The notes under the pieces are model-generated. The model was not told where the DNA came from. It ran no database searches and was given only the letters and a program-made list of their open reading frames with translations. From assembly GCF_021213805.1 (NCBI RefSeq), contig NZ_JAJQJI010000001.1, positions 317,944 to 381,943 of the forward strand: a stretch of DNA of 64,000 nucleotides. Direction: 5' to 3'. Both the position numbers and the translations under genes were made by a program. Positions 16,896-26,521 of this stretch are shown one piece after another. This stretch comes from Mycobacterium sp. MYCO198283. Its GTDB lineage: Bacteria; Actinomycetota; Actinomycetes; Mycobacteriales; Mycobacteriaceae. Each line of letters begins with the position of its first letter. Positions within the stretch are counted from its first letter, which is position 1.

Positions 16896-18273
16896 AGACG
16901 GTTTCGCCTTCGCCCGACACCTTGTCGATCCGCTTCGCCAGGTAGAGCGCCTCGAGCGCCAGCTCGATCGCCGCTGCCCGCTCGCCCTCGGACGCCGCGC
17001 CCAGCCGCTGCTGGATCGCCGCGACGGCGGGCACCTCGGGCAGCGCGGCCAGCACCTCGCGGGCCGACACCCGCTCACCCGTCGTGACCGGCGATCCGCC
17101 GTCGACCGCAGTGACGATCGGCCCGACGTCGATGCCCCCGAGCAGCTGCTGCGCGGTGTCGGCGGTGGCCCGGCGCAGCAGATGCTCCAGCACCGCCTGC
17201 TCGCGGCCCTCCTCGCCGGACTCGAACTCCAGCTTGCCGCGCAGCACGTCGATGATCGTGCCGAGGTCCACGACGCGGGCGACGGATTCGTCCTCACCGA
17301 GGACCGCCGACCGGTGCCGGGCCGACGCGGCGACGGTCTCTGCGGCCGCGATCGCGAACCGTGCCGACACTCCCGAGCGCTGGTCCACCGACGAGCTCTC
17401 GCGCAGCTGCCGCGTGAAGCGCGCGATGATCTGCAGCAGGTGGTCGGGCACCTGCGCCGACAGGTGCGCCTCCTGCCGGATCACGCCCACCTCGGCGTCG
17501 AGCTCCAGCGGGTAGTGCGTGCGGATCTCGGCGCCGAACCGGTCCTTGAGCGGCGTGATGATGCGCCCGCGGTTGGTGTAGTCCTCGGGGTTGGCGCTGG
17601 CCACCACCAGCACGTCGAGCGGCAGCCGCAGCGTGTAACCGCGCACCTGGATGTCGCGCTCCTCCATCACGTTCAGCATGGCGACCTGGATCCGCTCGGC
17701 GAGGTCGGGCAGCTCGTTGACCGCAACGATGCCGCGGTGCGCCCGCGGGATCAGCCCGAACGCGATGGTCTCGGGATCGCCCAGGCTGCGCCCCTCCGCC
17801 ACCTTGATCGGGTCGATGTCGCCGACCAGGTCCGCGACGCTGGTGTCCGGCGTCGCGAGCTTCTCGAAGTAGCGTTCGCTGCGGTGCCACCACCGGACCG
17901 GCAGCTCGTCGCCGAGCTCGGCCGCGCGGCGGATGCTCTCCGGCGTAATCGGATGGTAAGGATGCTCGCCGAGCTCGGCGCCGTCGATGACCGGCGTCCA
18001 CTCGTCGAGCAGGTTCTGCAGAGAGCGCAGCAGCCGGGTCTTGCCCTGCCCGCGCTCGCCGAGCAGCACCACGTCGTGCCCGGCGATGAGCGCCCGCTCG
18101 AGCTGCGGCAACACGGTGTCCTCGAAACCGAAAATGCCTGGCCAGACGTCACGGCCCTCGGCCAGGGCCGTCAGGAGGTTGGTGCGGATCTCCTCTTTGA
18201 GTCCCCGCTCCCGGTGCCCGGCGGCACGCAGTTCGGCGACGGTGCGAGGGAAGTCGCTGGGTTGAGTCACCAC
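16888..18273 (-). CDS. MoxR/Mg-chelatase-type AAA+ ATPase
   Basis: This 461-residue ATPase has Walker A GERGQGKTRLL (near 72-82), a Walker-B-like segment GIVAVNELPDLAERIQ and a sensor region VVASANPEDYTNRG. A C-terminal helical lid extends to about 460. The family couples ATP hydrolysis to remodelling of a client, helped by the VWA protein encoded just downstream. It is the homologue of Rv0958. The start is the ATG at 18273. The name magnesium chelatase given to this family in mycobacteria is not a demonstrated function, as no chlorophyll or related pathway is present here. Confidence 0.88.
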   Translation of the reverse strand: MVTQPSDFPRTVAELRAAGHRERGLKEEIRTNLLTALAEGRDVWPGIFGFEDTVLPQLERALIAGHDVVLLGERGQGKTRLLRSLQNLLDEWTPVIDGAELGEHPYHPITPESIRRAAELGDELPVRWWHRSERYFEKLATPDTSVADLVGDIDPIKVAEGRSLGDPETIAFGLIPRAHRGIVAVNELPDLAERIQVAMLNVMEERDIQVRGYTLRLPLDVLVVASANPEDYTNRGRIITPLKDRFGAEIRTHYPLELDAEVGVIRQEAHLSAQVPDHLLQIIARFTRQLRESSSVDQRSGVSARFAIAAAETVAASARHRSAVLGEDESVARVVDLGTIIDVLRGKLEFESGEEGREQAVLEHLLRRATADTAQQLLGGIDVGPIVTAVDGGSPVTTGERVSAREVLAALPEVPAVAAIQQRLGAASEGERAAAIELALEALYLAKRIDKVSGEGETVYG

Positions 18274-18340
18274 TCCACGCTACGACTGCTCCCCGACAGC
18301 GGCACCGGGAACCACCTCGGCGCTGTCCGCGGAGGTCGCG

Positions 18341-19918
18341 TCAGTGCGCGAAGTGGCGCGCGCCCGTCAGATAGAGCGTGATCCCGGCGGCCGCCGCGGC
18401 GGCGGTCACCTCGTCGTCGCGCACCGATCCACCCGGATGCACCACCGCCGTCACGCCGGCGGCGGTGAGCGTCTCCAGCCCGTCGGGAAACGGAAAGAAC
18501 GCGTCGGACGCCGCGACGGCACCGCGCACCCGGTCACCGCCCCGCTCGACCGCCAGCCGCGCCGCGTCCACGCGGTTCACCTGCCCCATGCCCACCCCGA
18601 CGGTGGCGCCGTCGGTGGCGACGACGATCGCGTTGGACTTGACGGCGCGGCAGGCCCGCCATGCGAAGAGCAGGTCGGCGAGCGTCGCGTCGTCGGCGGC
18701 GGACCCGGCCACCAGCCGCCAGTTCGCGGGGTCGTCGCCGGCGGCATCCAGGGCGTCGCGCTGTTGCAGGAGCAGCCCGCCGCTGAGCTGTCGCAGCTCC
18801 AGCCCGCCGCGGGGCGGCTCGGCCGCCACCAGCACCCGGATGTTCTTCTTGCGGGCCAGGATCTCGACGGCGCCCGGCTCGTAGGCCGGGGCGACGATCA
18901 CCTCGGTGAAGATGGTGCTGACGTACTCGGCCATCTCGACGCTGACCGTCGTGTTGGTGGCGATGACGCCGCCGAACGCGCTGAGCGGGTCGCACGCGTG
19001 CGCCTTGCGGTGCGCGTCGGCCACCGACACCGACGACACCGCGATGCCACACGGATTGGCGTGCTTGATGATCGCCACGCACGGGTCCTCGTGGTCGAAC
19101 GCCGCCCGCCACGCGGCATCCGCGTCGGTGTAGTTGTTGTAGGACATGGTTTTTCCGTGCAGTTGTTGCGCCTGGGCCAGACCCGGCCATGAGCTGTCGT
19201 CGCGGTACAGCGCCGCGTGCTGGTGCGGATTCTCGCCGTAGCGCAGCGTATCGGCGCGCCGCCAGGTGGCGGCGAACCACGCGGGCAGCTGCTGCGACGG
19301 TTCCTCGGGCGCGAGCACGCCGCCCATCCAGGTCGCGACGGCGACGTCGTACTCCGCGGTGTGCCGGAACGCCAACGCCGCGAGCACCTTTCGCTGTGCG
19401 AGCGTGAAGCCGCCCGACCGCACCGCGGCGAGCACGCCGTCATAGCCGAGGGGTTCGACGACGACCGCGACGTTCGCGTGGTTCTTCGCGGCGGCGCGCA
19501 CCATCGACGGGCCGCCGATGTCGATCTGTTCGACGCACTCGTCGACGTCCGCGCCCGATTCCACGGTCTCGGTGAACGGATACAGGTTCACCACGACGAG
19601 GTCGAACGGCGCGACACCCAGGTCCTGCAGCGCCGAGGCGTGTTCGGGCTTGCGCAGGTCCGCCAGCAGCCCGGCGTGGACGTGCGGGTGCAGTGTCTTG
19701 ACCCGGCCGTCGAGGATCTCCGGGAACCTCGTGACGTCCTCCACCGGTGTGACGGGGATGCCCTCGGCGGCAACGGTTTTCGCGGTCGACCCGGTGGACA
19801 CCAGCTCGACGCCGGCGTCGTGCAGGCCGCGCGCCAACGGCACCAGCCCGGACTTGTCGTAGACGCTGATCAGCGCGCGGCGGATGGGCTTCTTCGCCGT
19901 GTCGGTGTCGGTGCGCAT
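18341..19918 (-). CDS. purH: Bifunctional AICAR formyltransferase / IMP cyclohydrolase
   Basis: PurH catalyses the last two steps of IMP synthesis in the cytosol. The N-terminal IMP cyclohydrolase domain begins [13 protein letters not shown] and has STGSTAKT and DGRVKTLHP. The C-terminal AICAR transformylase domain carries the KHANPCG motif ([13 protein letters not shown]) with the catalytic Lys-His, and ends [13 protein letters not shown] prefer ATG 19918 (525 residues) because GAGGAG lies 10 bases upstream. A longer form from ATG 19939 has a weaker site, and GTG 19921 is also possible. It follows purN closely. Confidence 0.95.
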   Translation of the reverse strand: MRTDTDTAKKPIRRALISVYDKSGLVPLARGLHDAGVELVSTGSTAKTVAAEGIPVTPVEDVTRFPEILDGRVKTLHPHVHAGLLADLRKPEHASALQDLGVAPFDLVVVNLYPFTETVESGADVDECVEQIDIGGPSMVRAAAKNHANVAVVVEPLGYDGVLAAVRSGGFTLAQRKVLAALAFRHTAEYDVAVATWMGGVLAPEEPSQQLPAWFAATWRRADTLRYGENPHQHAALYRDDSSWPGLAQAQQLHGKTMSYNNYTDADAAWRAAFDHEDPCVAIIKHANPCGIAVSSVSVADAHRKAHACDPLSAFGGVIATNTTVSVEMAEYVSTIFTEVIVAPAYEPGAVEILARKKNIRVLVAAEPPRGGLELRQLSGGLLLQQRDALDAAGDDPANWRLVAGSAADDATLADLLFAWRACRAVKSNAIVVATDGATVGVGMGQVNRVDAARLAVERGGDRVRGAVAASDAFFPFPDGLETLTAAGVTAVVHPGGSVRDDEVTAAAAAAGITLYLTGARHFAH

Positions 19919-19943
19919 CACAGTCGTGCTCCTCGCCATAGCG

Positions 19944-20573
19944 TCATCCCAGGGTCGCCTTCCGTCCGGTCCAGGTCACGCCGCGCGTCGCCAGCGCCGC
20001 CAGCACGGTGACCAGCAGTTCGCGTTCGACCACCTTGATCCGCTCGTGCAGCGACGTTTCGTCGTCGTCGTCGTGCACGGGCACCGCCCGCTGCGCCAGG
20101 ATTGGGCCGGTGTCCATGCCGGCGTCGACCAGGTGCACGGTGCAGCCGGTGATCTTGACGCCGTAGCTCAGCGTCTCCGCGACCGCGTGCGCCCCGGGAA
20201 ACGCCGGCAGCAACGCGGGATGGGTGTTCACCACCCGGCCGATGAAGCGCGAGAGGAAATGTGGCCCCAGGATCTTCATGAACCCGGCGGACACGACGAG
20301 ATCCGGTTGGTGGGCGGCCGTTTCGTCGGTGAGGGCGGCGTCCCAGGCGGCGCGGTCGTGGTGGTCGCGCAGCCGGACGACGAACGACGGCAGCTCCGCC
20401 TCGGCCGCGATTCCGACGGCGCGGCAGTCGCGGTCGGCGCCCACGGCGACCACCCGCGCGGGGAAGTCCCCGATGGCCGCGTCGAGCAGCGCGCGCAGCA
20501 GCGAGCCGGTCCCCGAGGCCAGCACCACGACCCGTGCGGGCGCGCTGGGCGGCACTCGGATCGGTTGCGACAC
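19944..20573 (-). CDS. purN: Phosphoribosylglycinamide formyltransferase
   Basis: PurN (209 residues) transfers a formyl group from 10-formyl-tetrahydrofolate to GAR, the third step of purine synthesis. The phosphate-loop segment [15 protein letters not shown] is at 16-30. The catalytic Asn-His-Asp set appears in [13 protein letters not shown] and [17 protein letters not shown]. It lies between perM and purH on the same strand with 9- and 25-base gaps, so it is co-transcribed with purH. The N-terminal 15 residues before VVVLASG are longer than in E. coli but similar to mycobacterial homologues. Confidence 0.94.
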   Translation of the reverse strand: MSQPIRVPPSAPARVVVLASGTGSLLRALLDAAIGDFPARVVAVGADRDCRAVGIAAEAELPSFVVRLRDHHDRAAWDAALTDETAAHQPDLVVSAGFMKILGPHFLSRFIGRVVNTHPALLPAFPGAHAVAETLSYGVKITGCTVHLVDAGMDTGPILAQRAVPVHDDDDETSLHERIKVVERELLVTVLAALATRGVTWTGRKATLG

Positions 20574-20582
20574 GCGCCGAGC

Positions 20583-21839
20583 CTAGTGGGCCGGCGGTGG
20601 CGCGCCGCCTGCCGGGCTGGGCGTCGTCGGGTGGTCGCCGTCGTCCGGCGAGCCGGGGTCGGCCTCGTCGACGTGCTGCGGCGCGGGCGCCGGTTCGGGG
20701 GTCGGGACGCGGTGCACGCCGCCGGCCAAAACCGCAGTCAGCGCTCCGACGACCGCGAACCACAGCAGCACGGCCATCACCATCGTCACCTGGTCGACGC
20801 CGAGCTCGCCGAAGTTCCCGAGCCGGCCGCCAGCGGCGTAGCCGAGCACCGCCATCGTCACCGCCGCCCCGATCGCCGCGACGCCGACCTTCGCCAGCGC
20901 CGTGGGCAGCGGCGCGGGGCGGCGGGCGCACTGCTGCCCCACCACCACGGCCGCGGCGGCGGCGATGATCAGCAGACCCACCCACACCGGGCCCAGGGGC
21001 GGGGTGGGCGCGGCCGCCAGCACCGGCACCGCCGGCACGTTGCCGCCGTAGACCGCAAAGGCGCTGAAGGTGGCCGGACCGACGTGCGCGCTCGCGCCCA
21101 CCGCGACCGCCGCGGCGGCCACCATGACATTGGGGATGTAGAGCACCGACAGCACCGTCAGGCTCAGCTGACCGAACCAGGAGTCGGTGATCGAGTAGAG
21201 CTCGTGCATGGTGCCCCAGTGCACGATCAGCGAGCCGGCCACCACCGCGCCGGACAGCCCGCACAGCGCCAGCACCCCCGCGAACGCGGCCCGCACCGCG
21301 TCGGCCAACCAGTCGGGCAGCGGCGACGCGGCGAGCGCGCGCCGTCCGACCCGTGAGCCGACGCCCCACGCCGCCCCGATCGCGTGGACCGCGAGCACGC
21401 CGCCGAAGGCCCGCAGCGAGTCGGGTGTCTGCAGGTCGGTGAGCACCGACGCGGCGTCGTGGATGACTGCCAGCGCGACAGCGGTCAGCAGCAGCGGACC
21501 CGCCAGCGCCGATGCCACGATCCAGCGGACGACGAACGGTGAGGTGGTCGGCGGGGTGGCGTGCGCCGTGGTGCGCGCCGTGGCGTAGACCATCGCCAGC
21601 ACCGGCAGCAGCGGCATGACGCCCAGCTCACGTCCGGCGATGGACACCGGCACCTGGTGCACGCCGAGCCACATGCTGGCGATGGCACCGAACGCGCCGG
21701 TCATGTCGCTGTTCGCGATCACCAGCTGCAGCAGCACGACCGCCGCGACGATCCCCAGCGCCGCGACCGCCGGCCCGAAGGCCACGGTCAGCAGGTCGCG
21801 GGCCTGGCGGGGATCTGGCGCTGCGAGCTTGTCGTTCAC
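20583..21839 (-). CDS. perM: Polytopic membrane protein PerM (DUF6350)
   Basis: This 418-residue inner-membrane protein has about nine to ten hydrophobic helices, beginning near residue 20 ([20 protein letters not shown]), and a Pro/Asp-rich cytoplasmic tail from about 375 to the end. It occupies the place of M. tuberculosis Rv0955 next to purN. PerM of M. tuberculosis supports cell division during chronic infection and under low magnesium, acting through the divisome protein FtsB. The sequence alone shows only topology. The 50-base gap to the DUF5336 gene upstream suggests co-transcription with that gene, purN and purH. Confidence 0.85.
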   Translation of the reverse strand: MNDKLAAPDPRQARDLLTVAFGPAVAALGIVAAVVLLQLVIANSDMTGAFGAIASMWLGVHQVPVSIAGRELGVMPLLPVLAMVYATARTTAHATPPTTSPFVVRWIVASALAGPLLLTAVALAVIHDAASVLTDLQTPDSLRAFGGVLAVHAIGAAWGVGSRVGRRALAASPLPDWLADAVRAAFAGVLALCGLSGAVVAGSLIVHWGTMHELYSITDSWFGQLSLTVLSVLYIPNVMVAAAAVAVGASAHVGPATFSAFAVYGGNVPAVPVLAAAPTPPLGPVWVGLLIIAAAAAVVVGQQCARRPAPLPTALAKVGVAAIGAAVTMAVLGYAAGGRLGNFGELGVDQVTMVMAVLLWFAVVGALTAVLAGGVHRVPTPEPAPAPQHVDEADPGSPDDGDHPTTPSPAGGAPPPAH

Positions 21840-21889
21840 CGCCGACTATCCAACCGCACGCGACGCGCCGTCCGGCGTAGCGGCGCCGA

Positions 21890-22723
21890 TCAGGACGGCG
21901 GCTGCTGGCCGGGTTGCGAGAGCTGCTGCGTCGGGGTGGGGATCTGCTGGGTGGGCTGCTGGCCCGGCTGCTGCGGGGAGCCCGGCGGCTGGCTGAAGCT
22001 CGGGTACCCGGTGGGCGGCGTGGCCGAGGCGCTGTGCTGCGGCTGACCGCCCTGCGGCTGACCACCCTGCTGCGGCTGCCCGTACTGCGGCTGCTGGCCC
22101 TGCACCGGGAAGCCCCCGGTGCTGCCGCCGTAGCCGCCGTGCTGCGGCTGGCCGTAACCGCCCGGACGCTGCTGCGACACCGGGAGCTGTCCGCTCGGCG
22201 GGCCGTAGTACTGGCCCGGCGCACCGTACTGGCTGTAGGGGTCGTACTTCTGGCGGGGCGCCGGCGGGCTGATGACGCCGGAGTGGAACAGCAGGTTGGC
22301 CACCGAGGCGAGGGCCTGCAGGGCGGTGAAGACCACGAGCGCGATCAGGCCCCAGCCGACCGACGCGTTGTCCGGCGGGGTCACCAGCTGCACCAGCGCC
22401 GCGAGGAACGCCGTCACCGACAGCGCCGCCACCAGCGAGGTGTAGTTGCGCTGCTTGGGCAGCAGGGTGGCGACGGCGAGCATCGCCGCCAGGATCGACA
22501 GCAGCACCGCGGCCGAGACGTCGACGCGCACATCCGTGTCGTCGAAGAACGGCCCGAACGCCGCGACGTAGGAACCCAGTCCGAGCACCGCCGCCGCCGC
22601 TGTCAGCAGCTTGGGCAGCTTGCTGTCGCCCGATGAACCTTGGTCGGGCTGCGCTCCCTGGCCGCCGTACTGACCGGGTTGCGACGCGGACGGGTAGCCG
22701 GCGTTGCCGGGCGGGTAGGTCAT
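21890..22723 (-). CDS. DUF5336 membrane protein, 34-kDa antigen family
   Basis: This 277-residue protein has a short Gly/Pro/Gln-rich N-terminus and four membrane helices (about 36-165; LPKLLTAAAAVLGLGSYV starts the first). A low-complexity tail of about 110 residues follows, rich in Gln, Gly, Pro and Tyr (repeats such as QPQYGQPQQGGQPQGGQPQ). It is the homologue of Rv0954, described as a 34-kDa antigen in pathogenic mycobacteria. The start ATG has AGGAGAG five bases upstream, and TAGCGT further upstream could be its -10. The disordered tail may face the cytoplasm or the wall; the sequence does not decide. Confidence 0.85.
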   Translation of the reverse strand: MTYPPGNAGYPSASQPGQYGGQGAQPDQGSSGDSKLPKLLTAAAAVLGLGSYVAAFGPFFDDTDVRVDVSAAVLLSILAAMLAVATLLPKQRNYTSLVAALSVTAFLAALVQLVTPPDNASVGWGLIALVVFTALQALASVANLLFHSGVISPPAPRQKYDPYSQYGAPGQYYGPPSGQLPVSQQRPGGYGQPQHGGYGGSTGGFPVQGQQPQYGQPQQGGQPQGGQPQHSASATPPTGYPSFSQPPGSPQQPGQQPTQQIPTPTQQLSQPGQQPPS

Positions 22724-22845
22724 GTCGTCTCTCCTGTGCTTATCGGGCGGGGGCCGTCACCGGACTCAGGGCGAACGTCGTCCTCAGACCGGACGCGGAA
22801 CCACGCTAGCGCACCCGCCCGACAGCGAACACCCGTCGTCGGCCG

Positions 22846-23976
22846 TCACGCCGACGTCAGCACCGGTCGCGCCGCCGATTCCCGCTCGGCCGTCTCGATC
22901 TCCCGGACCAGCGGCAGGACCCGGGCGCCGAAGTACTCGATCTCCTCCTGGAAGTGCAGGAAGCCGCCGAGGATGAGGTCGACGCCGCGTTTGCGGTAGG
23001 CCGCGATCCGCTCGGCGATCTGCTCGGGTGTGCCGATCAGCTGGGTGCGGAACCCGTCGTTGTACTGCACCAGATCCTCGAACGAGGAGTCGGCCCACAT
23101 GCCGCGTTTGTCGCCGGTGGAGTTGCCGGCCTGCTGCACCGCGGCGTGGAACCCTTCGACCGCGGGCCGGTTCGCCTTCGCGACGATCTCCCGCAGCGTC
23201 TCGCGGGCCTCGCGCTCGGTGTCGCGGGCGATGATGAAGCCGTTGAGCCCGAAGCGGACCTCGCGACCCACGGTGCGGGCGTGCTCGCGGACGTCGACGA
23301 TCTGTTCGGTCACCCCGTCGAAGTCCTTGCCGTTGGAGAAGTACCAGTCGGCGTAGAGCCCGCCGTTGCGCCGGGCGGCGGTCGAGTTGCCGCCCTGGAA
23401 CAGCTCCGGGTTGGGGCGCTCGGGCGTGTTGACGGGCTTGGGCTTGAGCGTGAAGTCGTGGATGCGGTAGAAGTCGCCGCGGAAGTCCACGTCGTCCTCG
23501 GTCCAGATCTTGCGGAGCACCTGCAGGAACTCCGCGCTGCGCCGATACCGCTCGTCGTGCTCCAGCCAGGGCTCGCCGAGATGGGTGAACTCGTCCTTGA
23601 ACCAACCCGACACGACGTTGACGGCGAACCGGCCGCCCGACAGCTGGTCGGCGGTTGCGCCGAGTTTGGCCAGCACGCCGGGCTGCCACAGCCCCGGATG
23701 CACCGCGGCGATCACCTTGAGCCGCTCGGTGGCCAGCAGCAGGGCGAGGCTGAAGCTCGTCGACTCGTGCTGGTACTCGGCGCCGTAACTCGCCTCGTAG
23801 CGCACCTGGCTCAGCGCGTACTCGAAGCCGTTGCGCTCGGCGGTCTGCGCCAGCCGGACGTTGTAGTCGTAGCCCCAGTCGGTGCGCTGTTCGATGTCGC
23901 TGGTGACCAGGCCTCCGCTGACGTTGGGAACCCAGTAGGCGAACTTGACGTGCTCTGCGATGCGCTCGGTGGACAT
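22846..23976 (-). CDS. sfnG: SfnG-like dimethylsulfone monooxygenase (LLM flavin-dependent)
   Basis: This 376-residue luciferase-like monooxygenase should use FMNH2 and oxygen. It opens HVKFAYWVPNVSGGLVTSDIEQRTDW and has SQVRYEASYGAEYQHES, NVVSGWFKDEF and FQGGNSTAARRNGGLYADWYF, segments typical of SfnG and related sulfonate or sulfone monooxygenases. SfnG converts dimethyl sulfone to methanesulfinate for sulfur scavenging. Close relatives act on alkanesulfonates, so the substrate is uncertain. The gene stands alone between the DUF5336 gene and a divergent membrane-protein gene. No flavin reductase gene is adjacent, so reduced FMN must come from elsewhere. Confidence 0.78.
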   Translation of the reverse strand: MSTERIAEHVKFAYWVPNVSGGLVTSDIEQRTDWGYDYNVRLAQTAERNGFEYALSQVRYEASYGAEYQHESTSFSLALLLATERLKVIAAVHPGLWQPGVLAKLGATADQLSGGRFAVNVVSGWFKDEFTHLGEPWLEHDERYRRSAEFLQVLRKIWTEDDVDFRGDFYRIHDFTLKPKPVNTPERPNPELFQGGNSTAARRNGGLYADWYFSNGKDFDGVTEQIVDVREHARTVGREVRFGLNGFIIARDTEREARETLREIVAKANRPAVEGFHAAVQQAGNSTGDKRGMWADSSFEDLVQYNDGFRTQLIGTPEQIAERIAAYRKRGVDLILGGFLHFQEEIEYFGARVLPLVREIETAERESAARPVLTSA

Positions 23977-24061
23977 GGCGGAAGTCCACCAGCGCCGCCC
24001 CCGTGGTGTCGCCCGTAAAGCTTGCCCTGAATTAAACGCGCGTTCGCCGCGCCAGCAGGTT

Positions 24062-24077
24062 TGACGCAGCCGTCAAT
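24062..24077. promoter_or_regulatory. Inverted repeat between divergent genes
   Basis: TTGACG-CAGC-CGTCAA is a perfect 6-bp palindrome with a 4-base spacer in the 132-base gap between sfnG and the divergent gene at 24109. It could be an operator serving either side. The left arm also looks like a -35 hexamer for the plus strand, though no well-spaced -10 follows. Confidence 0.35.
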
Positions 24078-24108
24078 CGGACATCCGCCCTCGGTAGAGG
24101 GGTGAGCG

Positions 24109-25017
24109 ATGGTCGACGTGGTCCCCGGCCGTCCCCAGCGGCCGGCACACTACCGGCGAGCGGCTGCGCTCGGGCCGGCGGTGGGCCGGTCAGCCGGGAG
24201 GCATCGCGTTCCGGCAGCGGCGCGGCGCCCGCTCCCGCTGCACGCCGTCGTCCCGGCGGTCGCCGTGGCGGCCGCGGTGCTGGTGGGCGCCGGTGTGCTG
24301 CTCACGCACCGGACCGCCACGCCCGCCCAGCCGGCGCCGGTGTCCGCCGACGCGACGTCGGATGCCGCCGCTCATGCCTGGCTCGCCGACAGCCTGCCCA
24401 CCGGCAGCCGGATACTCGTCGACCGGGTGAACCCGCCCGCCGGGTTCCCCGCGGCCACGGTCGCCTCGGCCGGCCAGACCTGGCGCAGTTTCGACTATCT
24501 CGTGACGGTCGAGACCGGCACCTCGGTGCCGTCGGACAGCGTTGTGGCGTCGGTGTGGCCGTCCTCGGTTCCGGTCGCGCTGTTCGAGCGGCTGCAGGTA
24601 CGCCAGATCGAGGGCGACGTGGCACCGCAGGAGCTGGTGCGACGACAGCGCAGCGAGTTGGCCGATCGGGTGCGCGCCGGTGTGGCGCTGAGCGCCAACC
24701 CCGGGATAACGGTGACCGAGCAGGTCGCGGACAGGCTGCAACGCGGCGAGGTCGACCTGCGGGTCACCGCGGTGCTCTCCGCCCTCGCCGCCGTCCGCCA
24801 CGTCACCGTCGACACGGTGTCGGATGTGCCGGCCGAAGCCGCCGCCGGAACACCGAGCCGCGAGGTGACGGTGTACGTCACCGATCCCGCGCCGGTCACC
24901 CGTCAGCTCGGCGCGCTGGGCGAGGCGCTGCGGCCCGACCAGGTGACCGTGCGGGAGAACGGTGCCATCCGACTGCATTGGCCGTTGAGTTCCACGCCGG
25001 TCCCGGCGGTGAAGTAA
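24109..25017 (+). CDS. Membrane-anchored extracytoplasmic protein of the sortase operon
   Basis: This 302-residue protein has an Arg-rich cytoplasmic N-terminus, one membrane helix (about 44-66) and a long extracytoplasmic part, so it is a type II membrane protein. The segment AHAWLADSLPTGSRILVD resembles periplasmic modules attached to some actinobacterial glycosyltransferases. Beyond that I recognise no domain. GAGGGG lies upstream of the start ATG 24109. It is the first of three same-strand genes ending in a class F sortase, with a 28-base gap to the next. A role in assembling or presenting the sortase substrate at the envelope is inference from position only. Confidence 0.65.
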   Translation: MVDVVPGRPQRPAHYRRAAALGPAVGRSAGRHRVPAAARRPLPLHAVVPAVAVAAAVLVGAGVLLTHRTATPAQPAPVSADATSDAAAHAWLADSLPTGSRILVDRVNPPAGFPAATVASAGQTWRSFDYLVTVETGTSVPSDSVVASVWPSSVPVALFERLQVRQIEGDVAPQELVRRQRSELADRVRAGVALSANPGITVTEQVADRLQRGEVDLRVTAVLSALAAVRHVTVDTVSDVPAEAAAGTPSREVTVYVTDPAPVTRQLGALGEALRPDQVTVRENGAIRLHWPLSSTPVPAVK

Positions 25018-25045
25018 GCGATTTGCCCGAACGAAGGAGCCCGTC

Positions 25046-25897
25046 ATGCGTCATCAACTGAGGCGATCGGCCGCGAGCGTGGTGGGCTGCGCCGCCCTGC
25101 TCACAATCAGCGTTGCCCCCGCCGCCGCCACGCCCGCAGCAGGCGCCACGGCGTCGGTGCGCGGCGCCCACTTCTCGCCGGACACCCCGTCGGTGGACGT
25201 CTACCTCACGAGCTTCTCAGGCGGCACCACCACGCTGGCGCTCTCCGACGTCGGCTACGGCGATGTCAGCGACTACCAGTCCCTGCAGCCGGGGCAGTAC
25301 ACCATCGGGATGCGGCCGGCGGGCGCCGACCCGTCGACACCGCCGGCCATCACCTGGACTCTCGACGCCAAGCCGGGCGGTGCGTACACCGCCCTGGCGA
25401 TCGGCATGAACAAATCCCTCGAGGGCAGGGTGCTCGCCGACGACCTCACCCCACCGCCCGCGGGCCAGGCTCGGGTGCGGGTCGTGCAGGCCGCAGCGTC
25501 GGCGCCGAAGGCCGACATCGCTGCCGCCGGCGGCCCGACGTTCGCCACCGCGCTGCCGTTCACGACCACCACCGACTACACCTCGGTGCCGGCCGGCAGC
25601 TGGCCGGTGACCGCGACACCGTCGGGCGCCACGCAACCGGCGGCGACGGCGACGGTGACGCTGCAGGCCGGGCAGGTGAACACCATGGTGCTGCTGGACA
25701 GCCCGCAGACCGGTCTGGTGCTGCGCACGCTGCCCGACGCCGTCGGCGCGTCGGCACCGCCGAGCGGGCCGGTCGACGCCGGCGGCGGCGCCATGGCCGG
25801 TGCGTCCCACCCCGTGCTGTTCGGCGTGACGGCGCTGACGGTCGCGCTCGCGGTGGCGTTGACCGCTGCCGCGGTTCGGCGTACCGCCCGCCCGTGA
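25046..25897 (+). CDS. Secreted DUF4397 protein with C-terminal membrane anchor
   Basis: This 283-residue protein has a signal peptide (about 1-34, cleavage near AAAATPAAG) and a DUF4397 domain with beta-rich repeats (SVRGAHFSPDTPSVDVYL, then a second half RVRVVQAAASAPKADIA). It closes with a hydrophobic helix (about 254-276) and RRTARP. The C-terminal layout, small residues GGGAMAG, then a helix, then Arg, resembles a sorting signal, but no LPXTG-type pentapeptide is present. AAGGAG lies 6 bases before the ATG. The sortase gene overlaps its stop by 3 bases, so it is the prime candidate for the sortase client. Confidence 0.8.
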   Translation: MRHQLRRSAASVVGCAALLTISVAPAAATPAAGATASVRGAHFSPDTPSVDVYLTSFSGGTTTLALSDVGYGDVSDYQSLQPGQYTIGMRPAGADPSTPPAITWTLDAKPGGAYTALAIGMNKSLEGRVLADDLTPPPAGQARVRVVQAAASAPKADIAAAGGPTFATALPFTTTTDYTSVPAGSWPVTATPSGATQPAATATVTLQAGQVNTMVLLDSPQTGLVLRTLPDAVGASAPPSGPVDAGGGAMAGASHPVLFGVTALTVALAVALTAAAVRRTARP

Positions 25898-26490
25898 CGG
25901 CGCGGCTGCAGTCGGCGCAGTGGCTGACGGCGGCTGCCGCGGGTGCCTGCCTCGCGCTGAGTTGGAGCGTGCACGCGCCCGCGCCCGAGCCGGCGGGAAT
26001 CTCGGTCGTGCCCGTCGCGGCGGACGTCGGCACCGGCCCGTCGGGCGCGCCGCGGCGCATCGAGATCCCGGCCATCGGGGTCGCCGCCGACGTCGAGCGG
26101 GTGCGCGCCGGCGATGACGGGGAGTTGCCGGCGCCGTCCGACTGGAACGACGCCGGCTGGTTCGCCGACGGTGTCGTGCCGGGCGAACGCGGGCCGGCGG
26201 TCATGGTCGGTCACGTCGACTCGCGGGTGGGCGGGCCGGCCGTGTTCTACCGGCTGCACGACCTCCGCCCGGGCGACGAGATCGAGCTGACCAGCGACCG
26301 GGGCAGGACGCGGTTCGTCGTGGAGACGGTGACGACGGCGCCCAAGGACGCCTTCCCCACCGCCGCGGTGTACGGCCCGACGCCGTTGCCGCAGCTGCGC
26401 CTGATCACCTGCACCGGCGCATTCGCCGGCGGCAGCTACCGCGACAACCTCATCGTCACCGCCCGGCTGGACGACCAGGGGTCCCCTTGA
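25894..26490 (+). CDS. Class F sortase
   Basis: This 198-residue transpeptidase is membrane-tethered by an N-terminal helix (about 8-26). The catalytic triad is visible as His107 (VGHVDSR), Cys173 (LITCTGAF) and Arg183 (SYRDNLIV), all at normal spacing for class F. Class F sortases of actinobacteria cleave an LPXT-type motif and join the protein to cell-wall or other acceptors. The start is GTG 25894, overlapping the stop of the DUF4397 gene. Mycobacteria generally have few canonical LPXTG proteins, so its client is an open question; see the DUF4397 gene. Confidence 0.9.
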   Translation: MTARLQSAQWLTAAAAGACLALSWSVHAPAPEPAGISVVPVAADVGTGPSGAPRRIEIPAIGVAADVERVRAGDDGELPAPSDWNDAGWFADGVVPGERGPAVMVGHVDSRVGGPAVFYRLHDLRPGDEIELTSDRGRTRFVVETVTTAPKDAFPTAAVYGPTPLPQLRLITCTGAFAGGSYRDNLIVTARLDDQGSP

Positions 26491-26499
26491 TGTTCGGAC

Positions 26500-26513
26500 T
26501 AGAACACGTTCTA
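26500..26513 (+). promoter_or_regulatory. KstR-type operator overlapping the promoter of the F420-type oxidoreductase gene
   Basis: TAGAACACGTTCTA fits the KstR consensus TNNAACNNGTTNNA exactly and is a perfect palindrome. It overlaps TCTAAT (26510-26515), a -10 hexamer ending 6 bases before the ATG at 26522. Bound repressor would therefore cover a leaderless promoter. KstR controls the cholesterol-catabolism regulon in mycobacteria. KstR itself is not encoded in this window. Confidence 0.75.
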
Positions 26514-26521
26514 ATCCTGCC

